DNA of 31,731 nt from the NCBI GenBank assembly GCA_046582565.1, contig JAYGED010000146.1, forward strand, positions 1 through 31,731, in the 5' to 3' direction. Source of the DNA: JAYGED01 sp046582565. GTDB lineage: Bacteria > Pseudomonadota > Alphaproteobacteria > JAAXGF01. Below the pieces are notes generated by a model, which saw only the letters and a program-made list of their open reading frames with translations, was not told the DNA's origin and ran no database searches. Positions 15,252 to 24,145 of this stretch are shown here, piece by piece; within the stretch, counting starts at the first letter, position 1; each line of letters opens with the position of its first letter. The position numbers were made by a program, and so were the translations under genes.

Positions 15252-15644
15252 ATGTATCAAAAAACCACGCGGTCGATTCAAGTGACGGTAATCCCGCTCT
15301 ATTTGGACGAGCAATCGGACCCTGATGAAAACCGTTATGTTTGGGCCTATCACGTCAATCTCGAGAACAAGGGGCATGAAACCGTGCAGCTCTTGACCCG
15401 CTATTGGAATATTACCGACGCCAACGGCAAGGTGCTGGAAGTGCGGGGCGACGGGGTGGTCGGTGAACAGCCAATTTTACGCCCACACGATATGTTCGAA
15501 TATACCAGCGGCACGCCGCTTTCCACGCCATCGGGTATCATGGTCGGAAGCTATCAGATGAAAACCAGCGACGGCGTTACTTTCGATGTGGAAATTCCGG
15601 CCTTTTCACTCGATTGCCCGCACGATCAGAGGCAGGTTCACTAA
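15252..15644 (+). CDS. apaG: ApaG (Co2+/Mg2+ efflux-associated) protein
   Basis: A 130-residue single-domain protein of the ApaG family, a fibronectin-III-like beta-sandwich. Family hallmarks are YVWAYHVNLENKG, LLTRYWNITDANG, the VRGDGVVGEQPILRPHD segment, FEYTSGTPLSTPSGIMVG and the FDVEIPAFSLD tail. Its biochemical role is poorly defined; mutants in enterobacteria affect cobalt resistance and magnesium efflux. The only ribosome-binding candidate is GGCGG about 11 bases before the ATG. It sits between the radical SAM gene and folE. Confidence 0.94.
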   Translation: MYQKTTRSIQVTVIPLYLDEQSDPDENRYVWAYHVNLENKGHETVQLLTRYWNITDANGKVLEVRGDGVVGEQPILRPHDMFEYTSGTPLSTPSGIMVGSYQMKTSDGVTFDVEIPAFSLDCPHDQRQVH

Positions 15645-15663
15645 TCTAACAAGGAGCTAAGCG

Positions 15664-16287
15664 GTGAGCGGAGGCAAATCAGAAAACCCCGAAGTTCGCA
15701 ACGGGGTCAAGCGCGGCGATGCCGAGGCGGCGGTGCGTACACTCATTCAGTGGGCCGGAGACGATCCCGACCGAGAAGGCGTGTTGAATACACCGGCCCG
15801 GGTCATCCGCGCCTATGAAGAATATTACGCGGGCTATAGCGACGACCCCGCAGAAGTACTGGCGCGTACCTTCGAGGAAACCGAGGGCTATGACGAAATG
15901 GTCGTGCTTCGCGACATCAACTTTGAGTCCCATTGCGAACATCACATGGCGCCGATTATCGGGCGCGCCCATGTCGCCTATCTTCCGCAGAGCCGTGTCG
16001 TCGGCATCAGCAAGTTAGCAAGAGTCGTCGAAATTTTCGCCCGGCGCATGCAGATCCAGGAAAAGCTGACCACCCAGATCGCCGACACCATCAACAACGA
16101 GCTGCAACCCAAGGGCGTCGGCGTGATCATCGAGGCTGGCCATCATTGCATGACCACCCGAGGCATCCATCGTCCCGGAACCATGATGGTGACAAGCCGG
16201 ATGCTCGGCGGGTTCCGAAGCGATCCCAAGACCCGGCGTGAGTTCCTCACCATCATCGGCAATCCGGTGTCACACCAGATGCGTTGA
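15664..16287 (+). CDS. folE: GTP cyclohydrolase I
   Basis: Converts GTP to 7,8-dihydroneopterin triphosphate, the entry to folate and pterin synthesis and, in many bacteria, to 7-deazapurines. At 207 residues it is the type IA enzyme. Zinc ligands are C91 and H94 in SHCEHHMAP and C162 in HHCMTTRG; H93 matches the catalytic His of the family. The LNTPARVIRAYEEYYAGY segment and VGISKLARVVEIFARR are also diagnostic. The start is GTG with AAGGAG eight to ten bases upstream. Confidence 0.96.
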   Translation: MSGGKSENPEVRNGVKRGDAEAAVRTLIQWAGDDPDREGVLNTPARVIRAYEEYYAGYSDDPAEVLARTFEETEGYDEMVVLRDINFESHCEHHMAPIIGRAHVAYLPQSRVVGISKLARVVEIFARRMQIQEKLTTQIADTINNELQPKGVGVIIEAGHHCMTTRGIHRPGTMMVTSRMLGGFRSDPKTRREFLTIIGNPVSHQMR

Positions 16288-16309
16288 AAGTAACAGCGGG
16301 TATGTCGGC

Positions 16310-17758
16310 GTGATCAATATACGTCCGGTCCTGTTCGTCGTCGGCATTCTGCTCACGACCCTGGCGATCTTCATGTTCGTGCCGGCTCTGGCCGACATCT
16401 CGGTGGACAATCCCGACTGGCGGGTGTTCATGGTCTCCGCCTTCTTCACCCTGTTCGTCGGCGTCACCCTGGGCTTGATGAACTACGGCGGCTCCCTGAG
16501 CCTGAACGTGCGCCAGACCTTCCTTCTGACCACCGCCGTTTGGGTCGTCATGGCGGCGTTCGCAGCGCTTCCCTTCGTCTTCGCCGAGCTGGAGATGAGC
16601 TATACGGACGCTTTCTTCGAGGCCATGTCGGGGCTGACCACGACGGGATCAACAGTGATCATCGGCCTGGACAGCGCGCCTCCGGGTATCCTGCTCTGGC
16701 GCTCCCTACTGCAATGGCTCGGCGGCATCGGCATTATTGTCATGGCAATCGCTATTCTGCCTATGCTCGGGGTCGGCGGCATGCAGCTTTTCCACGCTGA
16801 ATCGTCGGATCAATCCGAGAAGGCCCTGCCCCGCGCAACTCAGATTTCAGCCGTCATCGCCATCATTTATCTGGTGCTGTCTTTGGCCGCCGCCATCGCC
16901 TATTGCTCTGCCGGCATGACCCTGTTCGAGGCCATCTGCCACGCCATGACGACCATTGCCACGGCAGGATTTTCCACTTCGGACGCCTCCATTGCCCATT
17001 TCCAGAGCCCGGCCATAGAATGGACCGCGACCATATTCATGATTATCGGCAGCCTGCCCTTTATTCTCTATTTCCTGTTCGTCAGTGGCCGGCGCATGGC
17101 CTTGTGGCGAGACGCCCAGGTGCGCTGGTTCGTCGCTATCCTGCTGCTTGCCGTGGTGATCATGATCTGCTGGCTGTGGCTGGTCCGCGACATTGCGCCG
17201 GCTACGGCGATACGCTACGCAGCTTTCAACACCGTATCGGTGATTACCGGCACCGGCTACGCCTCGACCGACTATGGCGCCTGGGGCGGCTTTGCGGTGA
17301 CCTTGTTGCTGTTTGCAATGATCATTGGCGGTTGTAGCGGCTCGACCACCGGGGGGATCAAGGTTTTCCGCTTTCAGATGCTTTACGCCATGATCATGGT
17401 GCAGATAAGGCGCCTGCTGCAGCCCCATGGCGTCTTCGTTGCGCAATACAATCGCAAACCGATTCCTGATCCGGTGGCCGACGCGGTGATGAGTTTCTTC
17501 TTCCTGTTCGGTCTGACCTATGGGCTGGTTGCGGTCATGCTGGCGGCGCTCGGCCTCGATTTCATGACCGCCATGTCGGGCGCCGCCTCAGCACTTGCCA
17601 ATGTCGGGCCCGGGCTCGGCGACATCATTGGGCCGGCCGGCACCTACGCGCCGCTGCCCGACGCCGCCAAATGGATATTGTCCATCGCCATGCTGCTCGG
17701 CCGGCTCGAATTCTTCACCGTACTGGTCTTGTTCACGTCACGTTTTTGGCAGGGCTGA
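16310..17758 (+). CDS. trkH: Trk potassium uptake transporter, membrane subunit
   Basis: An inner-membrane K+ transporter of the TrkH/KtrB superfamily, 482 residues, the usual length. The four-fold M1-P-M2 architecture is visible, with one filter glycine per pore loop: GLTTTGST, TIATAGFST, VITGTGYAST and LANVGPGLG. GGCSGSTTGGIKVFR and the last helix (ILSIAMLLGRLEFFTVLVLF) are typical. A frame is open upstream inside folE; the GTG at 16310 is the first sensible start outside folE, with AGCGGG nine bases before it. The regulatory TrkA subunit is not in the window. The 3' end overlaps the convergent RND gene by 26 bp. Confidence 0.92.
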   Translation: MINIRPVLFVVGILLTTLAIFMFVPALADISVDNPDWRVFMVSAFFTLFVGVTLGLMNYGGSLSLNVRQTFLLTTAVWVVMAAFAALPFVFAELEMSYTDAFFEAMSGLTTTGSTVIIGLDSAPPGILLWRSLLQWLGGIGIIVMAIAILPMLGVGGMQLFHAESSDQSEKALPRATQISAVIAIIYLVLSLAAAIAYCSAGMTLFEAICHAMTTIATAGFSTSDASIAHFQSPAIEWTATIFMIIGSLPFILYFLFVSGRRMALWRDAQVRWFVAILLLAVVIMICWLWLVRDIAPATAIRYAAFNTVSVITGTGYASTDYGAWGGFAVTLLLFAMIIGGCSGSTTGGIKVFRFQMLYAMIMVQIRRLLQPHGVFVAQYNRKPIPDPVADAVMSFFFLFGLTYGLVAVMLAALGLDFMTAMSGAASALANVGPGLGDIIGPAGTYAPLPDAAKWILSIAMLLGRLEFFTVLVLFTSRFWQG

Positions 17759-20700
17759 GGGAACGATAGCGCAAGAAGAGCTGATGAAAATCGCCCTGGA
17801 TGGCGATCAGCGACGGCACCACGATGAGCACCAGAACGGTCGCCACCATGAGACCGAAGACGATGGTGATCGCCATGGGGATGAGGAACTGCGCCTGTAG
17901 GCTGGTCTCGAAGATCAGCGGCGTCAACCCGCCGATGGTCGTCGCCGACGTCAGGATCACCGCGCGCAACCTATCCTGCGAGCCGGCGATGATAGCCTCT
18001 ATGAAGGGCTCGCCCCGCCCCAGCCGCTCATCGATGGTGGTCACCAGAATTATCGAATCATTGATCACGATGTCTGATAGGCCGATCAGGGCGACCATGC
18101 TCAGGATGGTCAACTCAAAACCCATAACCCAATGGCCCAGAGCCGCCCCGACAAAACCCATGGGGATCACCGACATCACCACCAGGGGCCGGGTGTAGCT
18201 GCCGAACACCCAGGCGAGAATAATATAGATCGCCGCCAGGCCGATCATCGCGCCGGTAAACATGTCATCGAAGGTCTGGTTCTGCTCCTCACGCTTGCCG
18301 GAAAAACTGACGCTGACCCCATGACGTGCGCCGATCTCTTCGAGACCATCGCGCATCAGGGCGGCAAGGACTTCGTTGCTGGTCATCAGTGACTGTTCGA
18401 CTTCAGCGAAGACAGCAAGCTGGCGCACCCCATCCTCGCGATTGATCACCGCAAAGCCTTGGGAATCGCGCCGGTCGACGACTTCTTCCAACGGCACCTC
18501 GGCGCCCCCGGGTCCGCGCAGATAGAGATCATTCAGCGCGGCGACGTCGATAGCACCGCGAGGATATTGAACGCGAACAACCACCTCCTCGTCGCCGCGC
18601 GGGAAGCGCTTGGCGATGGCGCCCTCGAAGGCATTACGCACCTGACGGCCGACCGTCGCCGTATCGAAACCCAGCGACTTGCCGCGCGTGTTGACCTCGA
18701 GTATGACCTCTTGCTTGCCATAGGGTAGGTTATCCTCGATATCGCTGACCCCGGGATAGCGCGCCAACAGGGCCTTGACCTCGAGTGCCGCCGCCTTGAG
18801 GTCGGCTGCGTTTTCGCCCGACAGCCGCACATCGACTTCGCGTCCCGCCGGCCCACCGGTCTTGGGCACGATAGTCATCGTCTCGAGGCCGGCCTGGGGC
18901 CGCACCTCGTCACGCCAGGCCGCGATAAAATCAGAGCTGGAAATGGTTCGCTGGTCGGTCGAGATCAATTCGACGACCAGGCCGCCGATATTGTCGCCCT
19001 TGAGCTTGGAGGCATCGTGCCGGCCGACCGAGGTTCCGATCTTGGCGACGCTGAGTTTGACTATTGCCTGGTCACTATTCTTTAGCTTCTCCTCGGCAGC
19101 ACCCAGGGCGCGTTCGATCTCGTCGAGCATGCTGATGGTCTGTTCACGCGGCGCACCAGCGACCATGGTCACATTGGCATAAACCCAATCGACCTCCGGT
19201 GACGGGAAGAAGATGAAGCCGACCCGGCCGCCGATCACCAGACCGAAACTCAGCACCAGGGCCCCCAAGGCGCTCGCCAGGGTAGCGTAACGCCAACGCA
19301 CGCAGAAGGTCACGGCGCGCCTGAACCCATGGTCGCGGAAATGATCGAAATTGCGCCTGAACCATATACGCCAGCGTGACGGCTCGCCGGCGGGCTGGCT
19401 CAAGGTGTGGCCGAGATGCCCGGGCAGAACCAGGAAACATTCAAACAGGCTGGCAATGATCACCGAAATCACCACCAGGGGGATCGCCATGATGATCTGG
19501 CCGATGATATCCGAGATGATCAGCAGCGGTGTGAAGGCAGCGATAGTGGTCAGCGACGAGGCCAGCACCGGCACCGCCATGCGGCGCGCCCCGGCGGCGG
19601 CGGCATCGGTGCCGGACAGGCCATCGCGAAACCGAGTCGCTACATGCTCGCCGACCACGATGGCGTCATCAACGACGATGCCGATTGCCATGATCAGTCC
19701 GAACAGGCTGACCATGTTGATGGACTGACCACTTGCCAGCATCACCCCCATGGCCGCCATCAAGGAGATCGGAATGCCGGCGGCGACCCAGAAGGCGACC
19801 CGGGCATTGAGGAAGATGAACAGGATGGAGACCACCAGAAAGAGCCCGCCGATGCCGTTTCGCAGCAAAAGATTGATGCGGCCGCGGATCAAATTTGCCG
19901 CCACGTCGTAGGCTTCGATGGTCAGGTTCTCGGGTAGGGTCGGCCGCACCTCATCGAGATAGGCTTCGACCTTGTCGGCAATTTCGAGCACGTCCGCGCT
20001 GAAGGAGCGCTGAACGAACAGCTCGATGGCGCGCTCGCCGTTGCGGCGCAATGTCACGCCGCCTTCCTCAAAGCGTTCGCTTAAGGCGGCGATGTCACGC
20101 AGGTAAAGCTTTTCGCCATTCGCCAGGGCGCGCACCTCGACGTCCATCAGGGAGTCCGCCGTGCGCATCATGCCGAGGCTGCGAATCATCCGCTCCGGCC
20201 CGCCCTGGGTGTCGCCGGATGGTAGATCCTGGGATGCGCCGGCGATGCGCTGGGCGATATCGTCAAGGGTGAGATCCAAGCGGCGCAGCGTCTCGGGTTC
20301 GACCTCGACCCAGATTTCCTCGTCGCGCGAGCCGATCATATCGACCTTGTCGATACCGCGCGCCAGCAGGTCTTCGCGGATCCGCTTGGCATGGGTCTTG
20401 AGGGCAAGTTCGCTGTAGGGGCCCGAGATCAACAGGCGGATGACATTGTCATAGCGCACGGCGCGGCTGACTGTCGGGGTCTCGCTGTCTTCGGGCAGGG
20501 TGGTGACCTTATTTATCGCTAATTGCACATCGGCCCGCGCCGCCTGCATGTCGGAACCGGGATCGAACTCGACCGACAGCTTCGCTACACCCTCGATGGA
20601 GACGGAAACCACTTTTTTGACATTGTCGAGATAGCGCAGCTCAGGCTCCAGGGCCTGGGCGATATTGGCGTCAATGTCATCGGCGCTCGCCCCCGACCAG

Positions 20701-20864
20701 TTAACACCAACCTGAATCCAATCGATACCGAAGGTGGGCATGAACTGGGTGTTGATGCGGCTCAGGGAGAAAACCCCGAGGATAATCATCACCACCATCA
20801 GCAGGTTGGCCGCCGTCGGATGGCTCGAAAAAATCCCAATAAGGCCGCGCCGGCCCTCACTCAT
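17733..20864 (-). CDS. RND efflux pump, inner-membrane permease
   Basis: A 1,043-residue AcrB/MexB-superfamily antiporter with 12 membrane helices and two large periplasmic loops. TM1 is ANLLMVVMIILGVF, preceded by the family-typical SSHPTAAN. The proton-relay aspartates are D399 and D400 in IGIVVDDAIVVGEHV of TM4. The second half repeats the fold (AAIYIILAWVFGSY, LIGLSDIVINDSIILV). The substrate cannot be predicted. Its ATG overlaps the adaptor stop (ATGA), and the tetR gene lies upstream in the same operon. No TolC-type outer-membrane gene is present, so the pump would borrow one. Confidence 0.94.
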   Translation of the reverse strand: MSEGRRGLIGIFSSHPTAANLLMVVMIILGVFSLSRINTQFMPTFGIDWIQVGVNWSGASADDIDANIAQALEPELRYLDNVKKVVSVSIEGVAKLSVEFDPGSDMQAARADVQLAINKVTTLPEDSETPTVSRAVRYDNVIRLLISGPYSELALKTHAKRIREDLLARGIDKVDMIGSRDEEIWVEVEPETLRRLDLTLDDIAQRIAGASQDLPSGDTQGGPERMIRSLGMMRTADSLMDVEVRALANGEKLYLRDIAALSERFEEGGVTLRRNGERAIELFVQRSFSADVLEIADKVEAYLDEVRPTLPENLTIEAYDVAANLIRGRINLLLRNGIGGLFLVVSILFIFLNARVAFWVAAGIPISLMAAMGVMLASGQSINMVSLFGLIMAIGIVVDDAIVVGEHVATRFRDGLSGTDAAAAGARRMAVPVLASSLTTIAAFTPLLIISDIIGQIIMAIPLVVISVIIASLFECFLVLPGHLGHTLSQPAGEPSRWRIWFRRNFDHFRDHGFRRAVTFCVRWRYATLASALGALVLSFGLVIGGRVGFIFFPSPEVDWVYANVTMVAGAPREQTISMLDEIERALGAAEEKLKNSDQAIVKLSVAKIGTSVGRHDASKLKGDNIGGLVVELISTDQRTISSSDFIAAWRDEVRPQAGLETMTIVPKTGGPAGREVDVRLSGENAADLKAAALEVKALLARYPGVSDIEDNLPYGKQEVILEVNTRGKSLGFDTATVGRQVRNAFEGAIAKRFPRGDEEVVVRVQYPRGAIDVAALNDLYLRGPGGAEVPLEEVVDRRDSQGFAVINREDGVRQLAVFAEVEQSLMTSNEVLAALMRDGLEEIGARHGVSVSFSGKREEQNQTFDDMFTGAMIGLAAIYIILAWVFGSYTRPLVVMSVIPMGFVGAALGHWVMGFELTILSMVALIGLSDIVINDSIILVTTIDERLGRGEPFIEAIIAGSQDRLRAVILTSATTIGGLTPLIFETSLQAQFLIPMAITIVFGLMVATVLVLIVVPSLIAIQGDFHQLFLRYRSLSPAKNVT

Positions 20865-22126
20865 CGCACGGTCACCAACAGGCCGGCGCCGATTTCAGGC
20901 AGCCGGGTGATAACAACAGGCTCGCTGTCCGCCAGGGAACCACGCAGCAGGACATGGTTGCCGTCCCGCAAAACAACCTCAACCGAGCGAGCCTCGAGGC
21001 GGCCACCGATAATCACGTAAACAAGAAGGCGCCCCGAGCCATCATCATGCAGGGCGCTTTCGGGCAAACGCACCACGTTGCTGAACAGGCGGTCGTCGAG
21101 GATGACCTCGACGAAGGCGCCGGGACGCAACACCCCGTCGATGCCCTGGCCGAGGATGCGGGCGTAGAGATCGACACCGCCGCTTTGTGCGTCAATCTCG
21201 CCATCGACCCGGTCGATCACCGCCTTGAAGTCGTAGGACGCATCGCCGATGCGCCAGATAACCTCGGCATTGCGCCCGCGATAGTCACCACCGGCGAGCA
21301 GACGGGCATACTCACTGTTGGAGAGATGGAAACGGGCTTCGAGACGGTTGGCGTCGATCAGGCGGGCGACGCGATCTCCAAGGCTGACCCGTTTACCGAT
21401 ACCGGCATCGCTGTCCACCAGATAGCCGTCGAAGGGCGCCGTGAGGCGGGTCTCGGCGAGATTCCGCTGGGCGCGGCTCAAGGATACCCGCCAGCGGTCG
21501 AGAACCGCCTGCTGCTGCTCGGCCTGAGCGGTGAGCCGGGCGATTGACTGGCGTCGTTGGATGACCTGCTGGTTGCGCAGGCTCAGGGCCAGGTAGGAAT
21601 CGTCCAGGGATTTCACCGAACTTGCCGCCGTGCCTTGCAGCTTCTCGCGGCGCTCGACATCGCGGCGGGCAAGTTGCGCCTGCTCCCGGTCATGATCGAG
21701 AAGCTTCCCGGCGGCGGCGAGATCCGCGGCAATCTCGCTTAATCTGGCGCGGGTCTCGGCAACCCGGGCGCGGAATTCCGCAACATCCGATTGGGCGTCG
21801 AAAGGATCGATGGCGATGACCAGATCGCCGCTGTGCAAGATCCCGCCGTCGGCGAAGGAATCACCGATTTCTATAATGCGGCCGGCGACCAACGGCCGAA
21901 GCTCGACCTCGCGCCCGGCGACGACGGCGCCATAGAGCCGCATGCTGGGCCGTATATCGATATGTTCAACGGCCACCGCCGCCACGGTCCGTGCCAGCTC
22001 AAGAGCGGGCTTCGCAGCGAGTTCGGGCCTGGTCGCCCACAAGAGATAAGCGCCCAGTCCGGCCACCACGAGAAGGGCGATGGGTACGACGGCGAGCTTG
22101 AACAATCGGCCTCCGCGATCAGCCAT
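20861..22126 (-). CDS. RND efflux periplasmic adaptor (membrane fusion protein)
   Basis: A 421-residue HlyD/AcrA-type adaptor linking the permease to an outer-membrane channel. A single N-terminal membrane anchor covers about residues 10-30 (LAVVPIALLVVAGLGAYLL). It is followed by the lipoyl half-motif GRIIEIGDSFADGGILHSGD, a long alpha-helical hairpin (about 110-220, coiled-coil), the second lipoyl half LTAPFDGYLVDSDAGIGKRV, and beta-barrel and membrane-proximal domains. Its start shares a base with the tetR stop (TAATG) and its stop overlaps the permease start (ATGA), so the three genes are tightly coupled. Confidence 0.93.
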   Translation of the reverse strand: MADRGGRLFKLAVVPIALLVVAGLGAYLLWATRPELAAKPALELARTVAAVAVEHIDIRPSMRLYGAVVAGREVELRPLVAGRIIEIGDSFADGGILHSGDLVIAIDPFDAQSDVAEFRARVAETRARLSEIAADLAAAGKLLDHDREQAQLARRDVERREKLQGTAASSVKSLDDSYLALSLRNQQVIQRRQSIARLTAQAEQQQAVLDRWRVSLSRAQRNLAETRLTAPFDGYLVDSDAGIGKRVSLGDRVARLIDANRLEARFHLSNSEYARLLAGGDYRGRNAEVIWRIGDASYDFKAVIDRVDGEIDAQSGGVDLYARILGQGIDGVLRPGAFVEVILDDRLFSNVVRLPESALHDDGSGRLLVYVIIGGRLEARSVEVVLRDGNHVLLRGSLADSEPVVITRLPEIGAGLLVTVR

Positions 22127-22830
22127 TATTCCGCGCTCCCCTCAACCGCCGGCAGGTCGAACATGGCCAGCACTGCGGGCACCATGGTGGCAATGACGAA
22201 ATCAACCCTCTCGGGTGTGTATTCATCCCAATCGAGACGCGCCCAGACCACGCGCCGGGCGGCCCCCAGGGCCATGCATTGGCCGATCAGGCCGGCGGTC
22301 AGCAATCGGGTCTCGGGCGCATCGGCGGGCCGACCGCGCGCAGCCCCGACAAGGCCCGCGACCGCATCGTGAAGCGGATGGATACGTTCCGCCAGCAGCA
22401 TGGGAAACCAGGATGACGGTTGGTGAAATTCGCGCAGCATCAGGGCCATCTGCCAGCGCATGCGTTCTGTGCCCAGGATCGAGGTGAGCAAACCGTGGAG
22501 GAAACCCGCCATCACTTCAGCCAGCTTATGGCGATCCCCGTCGGCATCGGCGACCCCGGCGTCCAGGCGGGCGATGGCCGGTCCGATCATCGGTTCGGTA
22601 TCGGTAACGAGCTGATGCAGTACCGCGCCGTATAGTTCTTCCTTGCCGCCGAAGTGATAGCCGATTGCCGACAGGTTAGACCCCGCCGCCTTCGCTATAC
22701 GGCGCGTCGAGACTGAGTCGTAGCTATGTTCGGCGAACAGCCGTCCAGCCGCCTCTAGAATTCGCGCCCGGCTCGCCTCACCGTCCGCGCGACGGTTTGG
22801 GCGTACCGTTGCGGTGGCTGTATCATTCAT
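22126..22830 (-). CDS. TetR-family transcriptional regulator
   Basis: A 234-residue repressor. The helix-turn-helix occupies about residues 20-65 (ARILEAAGRLFAEHSYDSVS, TRRIAKAAGSNLSAIGYHFG, KEELYGAVL). The ligand domain resembles the CecR/YbiH branch (MRWQMALMLREFHQPSSWF). It is the first gene of the efflux operon and probably represses it until a pump substrate binds. A perfect 16-bp palindrome 13 bp before its start is the likely operator. There is little room for a leader, so the Shine-Dalgarno is unclear. Confidence 0.92.
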   Translation of the reverse strand: MNDTATATVRPNRRADGEASRARILEAAGRLFAEHSYDSVSTRRIAKAAGSNLSAIGYHFGGKEELYGAVLHQLVTDTEPMIGPAIARLDAGVADADGDRHKLAEVMAGFLHGLLTSILGTERMRWQMALMLREFHQPSSWFPMLLAERIHPLHDAVAGLVGAARGRPADAPETRLLTAGLIGQCMALGAARRVVWARLDWDEYTPERVDFVIATMVPAVLAMFDLPAVEGSAE

Positions 22831-22842
22831 TCAATATAGTTG

Positions 22843-22858
22843 GTTCAAACGTTTGAAC
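22843..22858. promoter_or_regulatory. TetR operator palindrome
   Basis: GTTCAAACGTTTGAAC is a perfect 16-bp palindrome just upstream of the tetR start, in the gap shared with the divergent cNMP-FHA gene. Size and position fit a TetR dimer site; -10-like TATAGT overlaps its edge on the minus strand. Confidence 0.65.
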
Positions 22859-22911
22859 TATACAAGAGGCCGTGTGATATTTTTAGATATTTACAAAACA
22901 TTGGTGGGCCT

Positions 22912-22930
22912 GTTGGATAGAAAATCCAAC
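22912..22930. repeat. Small hairpin upstream of the cNMP-FHA gene
   Basis: GTTGGAT and ATCCAAC form a perfect 7-bp stem with a 5-base loop, 74 bp before the start at 23004. There is no T-run, so it is not a terminator. It may be a binding site or an mRNA-leader structure. Confidence 0.35.
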
Positions 22931-23003
22931 CCTAGCTATGAATTAAGCCAATATTCATGTCTATGGGCTTTTCTGTTTCGCGTGATGGCTGACCAAAGGA
23001 TAC

Positions 23004-23930
23004 ATGCCTGCGATGTCTGGTGAATCGACGCTGTTCGGATTCAAACGCGATGAAGTGATTTTCCACCAAGGGGAATCGAGCGATCGCGTTGCGTTCATCG
23101 TCAGGGGCGCGGTCGAAATCACCCAGGTGGTTGATGACAAGCCCTATGTAGCCGGAATCGTCGAGGCCGGCGAATTCGTCGGACAGATCGGCGCCATCAT
23201 CGGCCGGCAACGGGCAGAGACCATTCGCTCAATCCGTGACGATGCGACCGTGGAGTTTCTGAAAAGGGATGATTTCATCCGCCGCATGGCAAGCTCTCCC
23301 GAGAGCGCCTACGATCTAATTCATCGGCTTGGCGAGCGGCTTCGAGCAAGCTCCCGTCGGCCCTCGGACGTTGCCATCTTCGATTCGGTGGCGCAGGAAA
23401 TCAGGGCAAGAAGCGAAGGCTCGGAGATGGCGGCTGAAATCCCCCAAAGTGATGCGAAACAGATCAAGATTTACCCGGCGGAAGCCATACTCAATACGCA
23501 GTCGGCGACGGAAAGGCTGCTACCCGACATATTCCCCTTCATCGTTGGGCGAAAGCCCAATGAACTAGAGCTTGAGGAGGCCAGCAACCAGCAACAACGG
23601 TTTGCCGACTTTGACCGCCGTTCCGGCAGGAACAGGCGGCACGAAGGGGAATCGGATGAAGGCCGCAGGCGGTCGGACGGGGCCGAAGTCGGCCTCCAGC
23701 TGGACGACAAGCCACCCTACCGTTTGTCGCGGCTGCACTTTTCCATACAGAAGATGGCGAGCGGCAATTTCATCATTCGCGACCTCGGGAGCGCGCTCGG
23801 CACCCAGGTTAACGATGACAGCCTCGGTGTGAATTTTCCCAAGGACTTCATTGCCTTGCGCGATGGCGAGAACACAGTGATTGCGGGCGGGCCGCAATCG
23901 CCCTTCGTTTTCCAGCTAAAAGTCGCCTAA
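23004..23930 (+). CDS. Cyclic-nucleotide-binding domain fused to an FHA domain
   Basis: A 308-residue two-domain protein. Residues about 8-118 form a Crp-type cNMP-binding fold (KRDEVIFHQGESSDRVAFIV, AGEFVGQIGAIIGRQRAETI). In place of the Crp helix-turn-helix, the C-terminal part is a forkhead-associated fold that reads phosphothreonine. G182-R183 (FIVGRKP), S242/R243/H245 (LSRLHFSI) and the GSALGTQVN segment are recognisable. About 57 residues separate the GR and SRxH motifs, much more than usual. This insert holds the basic DRRSGRNRR (204-212) and an acid/base-rich stretch. It has no transmembrane helix. It may link a cyclic nucleotide signal to Ser/Thr phosphorylation; this is inference. 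AAAGGA lies three bases before the first ATG; a second ATG nine bases on is a possible start. Confidence 0.82.
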   Translation: MPAMSGESTLFGFKRDEVIFHQGESSDRVAFIVRGAVEITQVVDDKPYVAGIVEAGEFVGQIGAIIGRQRAETIRSIRDDATVEFLKRDDFIRRMASSPESAYDLIHRLGERLRASSRRPSDVAIFDSVAQEIRARSEGSEMAAEIPQSDAKQIKIYPAEAILNTQSATERLLPDIFPFIVGRKPNELELEEASNQQQRFADFDRRSGRNRRHEGESDEGRRRSDGAEVGLQLDDKPPYRLSRLHFSIQKMASGNFIIRDLGSALGTQVNDDSLGVNFPKDFIALRDGENTVIAGGPQSPFVFQLKVA

Positions 23931-24145
23931 ACCCCCGACTTCTCATCCTGCATGATGCGAATTCTCAAGTGCGATCTGTCATGGCGAGCGCTTGGATTTC
24001 CCCCGATCTGCCCCTAAATATGCGCAGTGCTCATGCCAAATGAATTTTCCATTTGGACATCAGCGATCGATTTTTTGGTTAAAATTTTGACGCCCACAGG
24101 GGGTTTGAGCTTTCCAGCAGTTTCATAAGCAGGAAAATAATTTCC
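23931..24145. other. Non-coding gap between the cNMP-FHA gene and a 28-codon ORF
   Basis: The gap has lower GC than its surroundings. The inverted repeat CCAAATG (24036-24042) and CATTTGG (24050-24056) has a 7-base loop but no adjacent T-run. TTGACG at 24087-24092 resembles a -35 box but lacks a -10 partner at normal spacing. I see no protein or stable RNA signature. Confidence 0.4.

Noticed and set aside
22814..23023. 69-codon frame crossing the tetR/cNMP-FHA gap
   Set aside because: It covers the operator and promoter region, has no Shine-Dalgarno and overlaps both real genes.
24036..24056. CCAAATG/CATTTGG as a terminator of the cNMP-FHA gene
   Set aside because: The stem is short and AT-rich with no T-run behind it.
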